Shown in pieces: positions 25,794 to 32,832 of a stretch of 64,000 nucleotides of DNA (the stretch's first letter is position 1; each line of letters begins with the position of its first letter). The notes under the pieces were generated by a model. That model worked only from the letters and a program-made list of their open reading frames with translations, made no database searches and had not been told where the DNA came from. The translations under genes and the position numbers were made by a program. Source of the stretch: an uncultured Dyadobacter sp. (GTDB lineage Bacteria > Bacteroidota > Bacteroidia > Cytophagales > Spirosomataceae); assembly GCF_946482605.1 (NCBI RefSeq), contig NZ_CAMLSE010000002.1, positions 583,023 to 647,022 of the forward strand, given 5' to 3'.

Positions 25794-26558
25794 TCAGAGA
25801 AACATCCCGCCCGAAACCTCGATACGCTGTCCGGTGATCCAGCGGGCATCTTCCGAGCACAGGAATGCGACCACGCCACCGATATCGTCGGGCTGGCCTA
25901 CACGTCCGAGTGCCGTGATACTGCTGATGAATTCGGTGAGGCCCGGATGGTTGTCAAATGAATCGCTGTTGAAATCGGTGTAGATCGCACCTGGCGCCAG
26001 CGCATTAACAGTGATGCCCCTGCCTCCGAGCTCTTTCGCCATGTAGCGCGTCAATGTATCGATAGCACCTTTCATCGACGCGTAGGCCGCGTAACCTGGC
26101 GATGAGAAGCGGGCCAGACCGGTGGAGAGGTTGATGATCCGGCCGCCGTCCGCGAGCAGCGGCAATGCTTTTTGGGACAAAAAATAAACCCCCTTAAAAT
26201 GCACGTTCATCAGGTCGTCAAAATCTTCTTCACTCGTTTGAGGAAATGTCGAAGGACGGCTGATGCCAGCGTTATTGATCAAAAAATCGAAAGAACTACG
26301 GCCCCATTTTTCCTGTAATATGCCGGATAGCCGGTCAAAAAATGGGTCGAATGCCTTTACGTCCGAAGTATCGAGCTGAATTGCCGCCGCCTTCTGCCCG
26401 AAGGCCTCTATGGCCGCCACTACTTCGGCAGCTTCCTGTGCTTTGCTGCGGTATACGATCACCACATCGTTACCTTTTTCGGCCAACCTCATCGCCATGT
26501 TCTTACCCAAGCCACGACTGCCGCCGGTCACCAATGCTATTTTACTTACTGATTCCAT
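25794..26558 (-). CDS. Short-chain dehydrogenase/reductase (classical SDR)
   Basis: 254 residues. The cofactor motif TGGSRGLGKNM is at ~12-22, NNAGISRP at ~93, and the active-site YxxxK in YAAYASMKGA at ~160. VYRSK after beta-2 indicates a preference for NADP(H). The C-terminus WITGQRIEVSGGMF is standard for FabG-like enzymes. The substrate is unknown. The AraC regulator gene starts upstream in the same direction with a 93-bp gap, so it may control this gene. Confidence 0.92.
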   Translation of the reverse strand: MESVSKIALVTGGSRGLGKNMAMRLAEKGNDVVIVYRSKAQEAAEVVAAIEAFGQKAAAIQLDTSDVKAFDPFFDRLSGILQEKWGRSSFDFLINNAGISRPSTFPQTSEEDFDDLMNVHFKGVYFLSQKALPLLADGGRIINLSTGLARFSSPGYAAYASMKGAIDTLTRYMAKELGGRGITVNALAPGAIYTDFNSDSFDNHPGLTEFISSITALGRVGQPDDIGGVVAFLCSEDARWITGQRIEVSGGMFL

Positions 26559-26651
26559 CTTTTTTGCTGTTTAAAATTGATGGAACAAAGGTACCTGGCG
26601 GCCGATGGGCGGGTTTGCGGGTTTCAAACCAGAACTTACGAATTTCAAATC

Positions 26652-27560
26652 TCAGGCGCGGAATGCGCGAGGACTCAGGGCTGTATGCTTTTTGAAAAGA
26701 TTATTGAAATGCGACGGCTCTTCAAAACCCAGACTGTAAGCGATCTCCGACACGTTCCAGTCGGTGTGTTTCAAAAGGATTTTGGATTCTTTAATAATGC
26801 GCTCGGTGATGAGCTCGGTGGTCGTTTTTCCTGTTATCTCTTTCAAAACCTTGTTCAGGTAATTGACATGAATAGAAAGCTGATCTGCATAATCTCTGGC
26901 CGAACGCAAATTCAGCTTCTGGTGCGGCGGCTCCACCGGAAACTGACGTTCCAGCAGCTCCACAAAAAGCGATGAGACCCTTTTGTAGGCATTGGTTTCG
27001 GTAAACAAAGAGGTGGCAGGCTGCAATTTCTGACCAAAATGGATCAGCTCGATCACATAGTTCCGCAGCAAATCGTACTTATAAGCATAGTCAGATTCGA
27101 TCTCCCGGAACATCTTTTTGAAAATATACCTGATATCTTCGATCTGCTCGTCGGTCAGAAAAAAGATAGGATTGCCTCCCGGCCTGAACACCGGCAGTTC
27201 CCTCAGCCGCACGCCACTATTGTCCTGGGTCAGGAAATCCTCGGAAAAAATGCAGAAAAAACCGGCCTGATTGTCATCCTGCGGCACATAGTTGTAGGGA
27301 ATGAGCGGGGTAGCAAAAAGCAATGCATTATGCTCGATATCAATCACCTTGTCGGCATATTCGGCACGGTTGCGGCCGATGATCAGACTGATTTTATAGT
27401 AGGCCCGGCGATTATAGGGCATTGCGCGGTTCTTCGCAAACGTCCGGTAAAGTTCGTCCGTCCTGAAAATATTGAAATGACCCACCTCCTTCTGAAGCGG
27501 TTCGGGGATCAGCATGGAAGTGTCCTTGTAAAACTGTTCGATCGTCGCAGATTTCGCCAT
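26652..27560 (-). CDS. AraC-family transcriptional regulator
   Basis: 302 residues. The N-terminal ~180 form a cupin-like sensing domain (for example RRAYYKISLIIGRNRAEY and GFFCIFSEDFLTQ). The C-terminal ~100 carry two helix-turn-helix units: SARDYADQLSIHVNYLNKVL and DWNVSEIAYSLGFEEPSHFN, ending with NLFKKHTALSPRAFR. It probably activates the SDR gene just downstream. Its upstream region is occupied by an inverted octamer-repeat element. Confidence 0.92.
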   Translation of the reverse strand: MAKSATIEQFYKDTSMLIPEPLQKEVGHFNIFRTDELYRTFAKNRAMPYNRRAYYKISLIIGRNRAEYADKVIDIEHNALLFATPLIPYNYVPQDDNQAGFFCIFSEDFLTQDNSGVRLRELPVFRPGGNPIFFLTDEQIEDIRYIFKKMFREIESDYAYKYDLLRNYVIELIHFGQKLQPATSLFTETNAYKRVSSLFVELLERQFPVEPPHQKLNLRSARDYADQLSIHVNYLNKVLKEITGKTTTELITERIIKESKILLKHTDWNVSEIAYSLGFEEPSHFNNLFKKHTALSPRAFRA

Positions 27561-27591
27561 GCGATAAAGTTACGAAAATCAAATGAAATGA

Positions 27592-27840
27592 ATTTTGAAT
27601 GAGTGAATGAGTGACTGAATGAGTGAATGACTGAATGACTGAATGGCTGAATGACTGAATGACTGAATGATCGTCATTATGTCAATTATAGATTTTGCAA
27701 TCAACAATAATTGGCACAAGCCTTACGGCCAAAAAAAGCTTGCTCAGCATCTAAAATTCAATCTTCGCTCCGGCGCCGGCGCTCATTCAAAATCATTCGG
27801 TCATCCAAAATTAATTCACTCATTCACTCATTCACTCATT
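27592..27840. repeat. Inverted octamer-repeat element, copy 1
   Basis: Left arm 27592-27670: the terminal 10-mer ATTTTGAATG, then about nine copies of GAGTGAAT/GACTGAAT. Right arm 27811-27840: inverted copies (ATTCACTC), preceded by degenerate units from 27783. The core of ~115-140 bp has no gene. It fills the gap between the UBP zinc-finger gene stop (27851) and the AraC gene start (27560), both on the minus strand. The arms could pair in DNA or RNA over dozens of bases. Confidence 0.85.
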
Positions 27841-27850
27841 ACCCGGCGGA

Positions 27851-28120
27851 TCATTCAAATTCTACGAACGACTCATCCTCGTAGCACCAAAGCCACTTCT
27901 CACCGGACTCTGCCGATGACGCCACGGGGTGGCCGGTGTGATGGAAATGCTTGGTCATGTGCTTGCCGGGTGAACTGTCACAGCACAATGTGACGCCGCA
28001 TGTCTGGCAGGTCCGCAGGTGTATCCACCAGCCATCAGCCTTTCTGCACTCCTCACAGGCAAGCTCCGTCGCCACTTTAATCTCCTGAATATCATTGATG
28101 TGCTTACAAACCTGATCCAT
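27851..28120 (-). CDS. UBP-type zinc-finger protein
   Basis: 89 residues that are almost entirely a ZnF-UBP domain (PF02148 type), known in eukaryotes for binding the ubiquitin C-terminus. Zinc ligands in order: C5, H7, C22, C25, C38, C41, C46/C47, H54, H58, H61/H64. Typical features are CEECRKADGWWIHLRTCQTC and HFHHTGHPV. The start codon overlaps the stop of the flavoprotein gene as TAATG, so the two are translationally coupled. Bacteria usually lack ubiquitin; a role in binding a protein C-terminus in the redox-signalling operon is an inference. Confidence 0.92.
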   Translation of the reverse strand: MDQVCKHINDIQEIKVATELACEECRKADGWWIHLRTCQTCGVTLCCDSSPGKHMTKHFHHTGHPVASSAESGEKWLWCYEDESFVEFE

Positions 28121-29823
28121 TATACTTCGCTTAAATATTGGTGGACAAAACTGATGGACATCGACCCTTCCCCTACCGCCGAGGTCACGCGGTTCATCGC
28201 GCCCGCACGTACGTCACCTGCGGCAAAAATCCCGGGAGAACTCGTTTCGAGCAGGTACGGGTCACGGTCGGCCTTCCAGATCTGTTTAAAATTGTCGTAA
28301 TTCTTCATTTCCCGGCCGGTTTCGATAAAACCTTTGGTATTTTTAATGATTTCCAGTCCCACCCAGTCGGTGTAGGGCTTGGCGCCGATGAAGATGAACA
28401 ATGCATCGGCGGGCACGTCGCGCTCTTCTCCTGTGTTGAGGTCGGTCAGCTTCAACCCTTCGAGGTGATCGCTTCCCCTGGCCTCGACAATCTCCGTACA
28501 GCCCAATACGCTGATGTTCTCCGTACCGGCGATCTGGTCGATCAGGTAGGACGACATCGACGACGTCAGGTCGTTCTTGCGGACCAGGACGTAGACATTG
28601 CGGGCGAATTTGGACAGATACATCGCCGCCTGCCCCGCCGAATTTCCTCCTCCGAGCACATACACATCCTTATTCCCACACGAACTCGCTTCGGTACTCG
28701 CTGCGCCGTAGTAAATGCCCTTTCCGGTAAAATCGCCGATCCCTTTGGTTTCAAGTTTCCGGTAATCCACACCGGTGGTGATCACCACTGCTTTGGCATT
28801 GATCTCCGCCCCATCGCCCAGCACGATCGTTTTGTATTTATCCTTCAATTTAATCTCCTTCACAAACTGAGGAGAGAGGAATTCCGTACCGAACCTCGTC
28901 GCCTGCGTAATGGCCCGGCGCGTGAGTTCCGCACCGCTCAGGCCTGTCGGAAAACCGAGGTAATTCTCGATCCGGGAACTCGTTCCCGCCTGACCACCAG
29001 GCGCTTTGCGCTCGATCAGTAAAGTACTTAAGCCTTCGGAAGCACCATATACCGATGCTGCCAGTCCGGCCGGTCCTGCCCCGATGATCACCACATCGTA
29101 GATCTGCTGCTTTGTTTTGGGGTTCAGCCCGATACGGCCTGCGATATCGATCAGCGAGGGTGTTTTCAATAGCGACCCATCTTCGAAAATGATCACCGGG
29201 AAGTCTACCGGACACAGGCGGTTGTTCTCCGCAATCTGCCGTCCCGTATCGTTCGACTCCGCGTCCAGCCATAGATAAGGCACCAAATTACCAGCCAGGA
29301 AATCCTTGATTTCGTGAGCCTTAGGCGAGAACTGATAACCTATCACTTTAATGCCCTTAAAATCGGGACGATAGTTGCCCTGCCAGTCACGCAGCAGCTC
29401 GTCGACGGCCGGATAGAGCTTTTCTTCCGGCGGATCCCAGGGCTTCATAAGGTAGTAGTCCAGCTGAACATCGTTAATGGCCTTGATCGCCGCCTCTGTA
29501 TCCGAATAAGCGGTGAGCAGCACGCGTTTGGCGAACGGAAAGAGTTTCATCGCCTTTTGCAAAAAATCCACGCCCTGCATTTCCGGCATGCGCTGATCAG
29601 AAATAAACATCGCCACTTCATCGCCGCGGTTCTGCAATTCGAGCAGGCTTTCCATGGCTTCGGCCACGGAAGTAGTGCTTAATATCCGGTATTTATCACG
29701 GTAATGGGCTTTCAGGTCGCGGCTGATGGCCCTGAGCACCTGTGCGTCGTCGTCAATGGAGAAGATAATGGGCAAAGCCATAGGAGCTTTTTTTAAGAGA
29801 TTGTTGAGATTAAAATTATCCAT
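28120..29823 (-). CDS. Fused response-regulator receiver and thioredoxin-reductase-like flavoprotein
   Basis: 567 residues from the ATG at 29823, which overlaps the kinase gene by 8 bp; ATG at 29781 is an alternative. Receiver (~20-140): IDDD at 23-26, phospho-acceptor Asp76 in ISDQRMP, Lys127 in YLMKPWD. A short thioredoxin/glutaredoxin-like segment (~155-235; [22 protein letters not shown]) follows. Then comes a two-dinucleotide-fold reductase (~240-567) with [13 protein letters not shown] for [17 protein letters not shown] for NAD(P)H and [12 protein letters not shown]. The CxxC redox centre of thioredoxin reductase is missing (AASTEASSC there instead), so it is not a standard one. Phosphorylation by the coupled kinase probably controls a flavin reaction. 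Confidence 0.92.
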   Translation of the reverse strand: MDNFNLNNLLKKAPMALPIIFSIDDDAQVLRAISRDLKAHYRDKYRILSTTSVAEAMESLLELQNRGDEVAMFISDQRMPEMQGVDFLQKAMKLFPFAKRVLLTAYSDTEAAIKAINDVQLDYYLMKPWDPPEEKLYPAVDELLRDWQGNYRPDFKGIKVIGYQFSPKAHEIKDFLAGNLVPYLWLDAESNDTGRQIAENNRLCPVDFPVIIFEDGSLLKTPSLIDIAGRIGLNPKTKQQIYDVVIIGAGPAGLAASVYGASEGLSTLLIERKAPGGQAGTSSRIENYLGFPTGLSGAELTRRAITQATRFGTEFLSPQFVKEIKLKDKYKTIVLGDGAEINAKAVVITTGVDYRKLETKGIGDFTGKGIYYGAASTEASSCGNKDVYVLGGGNSAGQAAMYLSKFARNVYVLVRKNDLTSSMSSYLIDQIAGTENISVLGCTEIVEARGSDHLEGLKLTDLNTGEERDVPADALFIFIGAKPYTDWVGLEIIKNTKGFIETGREMKNYDNFKQIWKADRDPYLLETSSPGIFAAGDVRAGAMNRVTSAVGEGSMSISFVHQYLSEV

Positions 29824-31216
29824 TAAATGGGAAACAAACCAGAAATTCGGTGCGGCCCGGCTGGGAATGCAAAGTGACGGTTCCATTGTGCTGCTTCACA
29901 ATGCGGGATACCACGTCCAGGCCCAGCCCCGTGCCTTTCCCCACCGATTTGGTCGTAAAGAACGGGTCAAAGACCTTCGAACGGATCTCGGCCGGTACGC
30001 CCGGACCATTGTCACAGATCGTCACTTTGACAAACTCTTTGTCGCGACGGGTAATAATGGTCAGCTCGGCCGCCGTCTGGTTTTCCAGCGCATCGATCGC
30101 ATTGTCGATCAGGTTCGTCCATACCTGGTTCAGTTCACCCACCATCGCTTTCACGGGAGGTAATGTGAGGTCAAAATCTTCGGTGACCTTGATATTACCT
30201 TTTTTGAGCTTGTAATTCAGCATGATCAGCGTGTTGCGTATGCCGATGTGAATGTCGACTACCTCGCGCTCGCCCCCACGGTCCATATGCGTGAATGTTT
30301 TCACCGAACCGACCAGTTCCGCAATGCGCTTCGAAGCTTCCTGAATATCTGCTACCATACGCTCTGTGGTCAGACTGTTGTTGATCCAGGTCAGCACAGG
30401 TGAAAGGTCTTTTTGATTGATCTTCCCTTTCAGTTCTTCCAGGTCATCTTCTCCCACACCGAATTCGACGAGGTTATCGGCAATGTCGTCGCATCCGTCA
30501 ATCTGATGGGCATCGAGCCAGTCCAGGATCTCGTCCTCTTTTTCCGACCGTTTCATCATCGAAAGCACCGGGCGGTCGGTGTTGTTGAGCAAGTTCACCA
30601 TTTTGCCATTGATCAGGTCGATCTCGCCATCCGACAAATGGATCGACAGCAGGGACCGGAAAGAATCGGGCTGCATGAGCAAATGCTGCTTTAAAGAAGC
30701 CGAGCTTCGCACGATCGCCGCCGCCGGATTGTTGAGCTCGTGCGCCAGACCGGCCGACAGCTTACCCAGCGCCATCATCTTCTCGTTCTGCTGTTCCAGC
30801 TCGGTAAATTCACGTACCCGCGACGTCATTACGATCACAAGCGCCTGCGTGAGCTCATAATGCGAGATGATCAGTTCCTTCAGGAGTTCTTTGGGGAACG
30901 TCATGATCTGGGTCGTTTCCAGGCAAGCTCCGTAGGCAATCCCGACCTTCCCGCGGGAGAACGGCAGCAGGCCGGTAACGGTCCCTGGCACCAACTGCGC
31001 GATTACATGCTTGGCATTGTTCTGAACGCGGTAGAGTTCGATACGGCCCGAAAAAATAATATGCGTTCCGGAAATGGGTTCGCCGGGACTGCTCATCAGT
31101 TCGCCTTCCTGCAATTCGTAATGCTGGCTGCGGTCGATCATCCATTGCAGCTGGTTCTCGGGAACATCCTTAAAAACCTCAATGGCCTGCAAATCGTGTA
31201 CGGTGATATCTTTCAT
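29816..31216 (-). CDS. Soluble histidine kinase with N-terminal cyclic-nucleotide-binding domain
   Basis: 466 residues from the ATG at 31216 (an ATG 12 codons upstream is possible). A cNMP-binding/Crp-like beta-roll (~5-125) includes the [15 protein letters not shown] segment. The phospho-acceptor His is in [19 protein letters not shown] long helical insert (~180-310) separates it from the HATPase_c domain, with [21 protein letters not shown] and [14 protein letters not shown]. No membrane segment is seen. The gene overlaps the flavoprotein gene by 8 bp and is the first of a three-gene operon: kinase, receiver-flavoprotein, UBP finger. It probably phosphorylates the receiver encoded next. Confidence 0.92.
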   Translation of the reverse strand: MKDITVHDLQAIEVFKDVPENQLQWMIDRSQHYELQEGELMSSPGEPISGTHIIFSGRIELYRVQNNAKHVIAQLVPGTVTGLLPFSRGKVGIAYGACLETTQIMTFPKELLKELIISHYELTQALVIVMTSRVREFTELEQQNEKMMALGKLSAGLAHELNNPAAAIVRSSASLKQHLLMQPDSFRSLLSIHLSDGEIDLINGKMVNLLNNTDRPVLSMMKRSEKEDEILDWLDAHQIDGCDDIADNLVEFGVGEDDLEELKGKINQKDLSPVLTWINNSLTTERMVADIQEASKRIAELVGSVKTFTHMDRGGEREVVDIHIGIRNTLIMLNYKLKKGNIKVTEDFDLTLPPVKAMVGELNQVWTNLIDNAIDALENQTAAELTIITRRDKEFVKVTICDNGPGVPAEIRSKVFDPFFTTKSVGKGTGLGLDVVSRIVKQHNGTVTLHSQPGRTEFLVCFPFNG

Positions 31217-31328
31217 GCGGGAAAGCGTTGGTCGTTTTGTCAAAGCGTCCAATTTCGAAATAAATCGGCATTTGCATGGATTTTTTTGGTTAAACCTGCT
31301 GAAATGGGGCTTGAAGCGCCCGAAGGGC

Positions 31329-31688
31329 TCAAACCATGCCTCCCGTTACCACCCGGCTGTAAATCTTGTATTCGGGCAAGCCTCCCACGCTCTCGGCTAC
31401 ACTGATTTCCACCCAATCGCGATTACCGGGATGCACAAAAGCGCCGTTGCAAGCCGGAAAAAGGTGTTTCAGGCGCTCGAAGGACGCCGCTTCCAGGTTG
31501 ATCTCCTCATGCCCCAGCTCGCTGGAAAGATAGTGCCCGGTGCATAGCCCCAGAGAAGTTTCAAATTCAATTTTGACCATGCTCCCCACGATCTCCTGCT
31601 GCATAATCTCAAGAACTACCTCTTCGCGCAGGTCGTCCGCGGTCCCTAATGTTTCCTCCTGGTCGCCCAGGATATCTATAACTGCCAT
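31329..31688 (-). CDS. Hypothetical protein
   Basis: 119 residues from the ATG at 31688 (MAVIDILGDQEETLGTADDL); an ATG at 31742 lies in the region shared with the divergent DUF72 gene leader. The protein is acidic in its first half, with a beta-rich second part that ends in WVEISVAESVGGLPEYKIYS. I do not recognise a family. It lies upstream of the kinase operon in the same direction, with a gap of 112 bp. Confidence 0.55.
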   Translation of the reverse strand: MAVIDILGDQEETLGTADDLREEVVLEIMQQEIVGSMVKIEFETSLGLCTGHYLSSELGHEEINLEAASFERLKHLFPACNGAFVHPGNRDWVEISVAESVGGLPEYKIYSRVVTGGMV

Positions 31689-31792
31689 CCGGTGTGATTT
31701 AAAGTGATCGGTTGCCGGCGGAAGATCAAAAACCATTCCCATTTAATGCCCCTCGCATTCCCACGTTCCGTCGGTACGATTATTGCTTTCCA

Positions 31793-32584
31793 ATGCCCTA
31801 CAACAAACTGAAAGTGAAAGTGAAGCAAAACGTACACATCGGCACCTCAGGATGGAGTTACAAACACTGGAAAGGTATTTTTTACCCCAAAGAGGTACAG
31901 CCAGCCGGCTATCTGGCTTTCTATGCCAAACATTTTCAAGTCACCGAGATCAACAACAGCTTTTACCGGCTACCACAGCGGGACACTGTTGAAAAATGGG
32001 TCAATACCGTCCCGGAAGACTTCATCTTTTGTCCTAAAATGAGCAGATATCTGAGTCATCTTAAAAAGCTGCACGACCCCGAAGAGCCGCTTGAACGCTT
32101 TTTCACCATTTTTGACCCATTCCAAAAGCATCTGGGGCCCATTCTGATACAGCTTCCAGCCAATGCTCCTTTCCACGAAGACGTGGTCACGCCATTTTAC
32201 GAAATCCTGCAAAGGGATTACAACGAATACCGGTTCGCGCTGGAAGTACGCCATCCGTCGTGGTTTGCTGATAACAGCGTCGGACTGATGAAAAAGCATC
32301 GGGTGACCCTCGCTTTCGCGCAATCGGATCGCTACCCTTATGACGAAGAAATTACGGCGAAAGACATTTACGTCCGCTATCACGGGCCACACTCGCTGTA
32401 CAGCTCTCCTTATTCCGATGAAGCATTGGAAAATTACGCCACCAAATTCGTCGACTGGGCCGACAAAGGTCATCGGATCTGGGCTTTTTTCAACAACGAC
32501 GTCGGCGGCCACGCCTTAACCAACGCCCAAAAATTGCAAGAACTCATCAACGAGCCGATGCGGATGAATGCAATGAGTGAATGA
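31793..32584 (+). CDS. DUF72 (YecE-like) family protein
   Basis: 263 residues from ATG at 31793 (MPYNKLKVKVKQNVHIGTSG); upstream ATG 31712 would overlap the divergent leader and adds a proline-rich tail. Family motifs: VHIGTSGWSYKHWKGIFYP, EINNSFYRLPQRDTVEKW, FIFCPKMSRYLSHLKKL, ILIQLPANAPFHEDV, ALEVRHPSWF and YVRYHGPHSLYSSPYSDEAL. DUF72 proteins have a TIM-barrel fold and unknown function. The last codons and the stop TGA lie in an octamer-repeat array (copy 2), so the C-terminal MNAMSE may derive from it. Confidence 0.9.
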   Translation: MPYNKLKVKVKQNVHIGTSGWSYKHWKGIFYPKEVQPAGYLAFYAKHFQVTEINNSFYRLPQRDTVEKWVNTVPEDFIFCPKMSRYLSHLKKLHDPEEPLERFFTIFDPFQKHLGPILIQLPANAPFHEDVVTPFYEILQRDYNEYRFALEVRHPSWFADNSVGLMKKHRVTLAFAQSDRYPYDEEITAKDIYVRYHGPHSLYSSPYSDEALENYATKFVDWADKGHRIWAFFNNDVGGHALTNAQKLQELINEPMRMNAMSE

Positions 32585-32826
32585 GAGAATGAATGAATGA
32601 CCGAATATTTAAATATGTCAGAGATCTGAGTCACTCGCAAATCAGCTAGTTAATCGATCACTCCTGCTACCCTATAAATAATTCGCACATTCACAAATTG
32701 ACCCATTCACTAATTCACACATTCAGTCATTCAGTCATTCGGTCATTCAGTCATTCAGTCATTCCCCGTTCCACGGTGGCTCATTCACTCACTCACTCAT
32801 TCACTCATTCACTCATTCACTCATTG
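32571..32826. repeat. Inverted octamer-repeat element, copy 2
   Basis: A short left arm (32571-32606) of GAGTGAAT/GAATGAATGAC units overlaps the end of the DUF72 gene. A core of ~95 bp follows. The long right arm (32701-32826) holds about 13 inverted units ATTCAGTC then ATTCACTC, interrupted by a GTTCCACGGTGGC block. It ends 7 bp before the ligD start codon. An in-frame extension of ligD through this arm would encode an artificial His/Ser-rich tail. Confidence 0.85.
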
Positions 32827-32832
32827 GAACCC

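Noticed and set aside
27592..27840. CRISPR array
   Set aside because: The repeat unit is only 8 bp, has no spacers of constant length, and occurs in inverted pairs with no cas genes in the window.
28120..29823. Standard thioredoxin reductase
   Set aside because: The CxxC active site is absent and a receiver domain is fused at the N-terminus.
32698..32832. N-terminal extension of ligD rich in His and Ser
   Set aside because: It is the in-frame translation of octamer repeats; the LigD family start fits the ATG at 32833.
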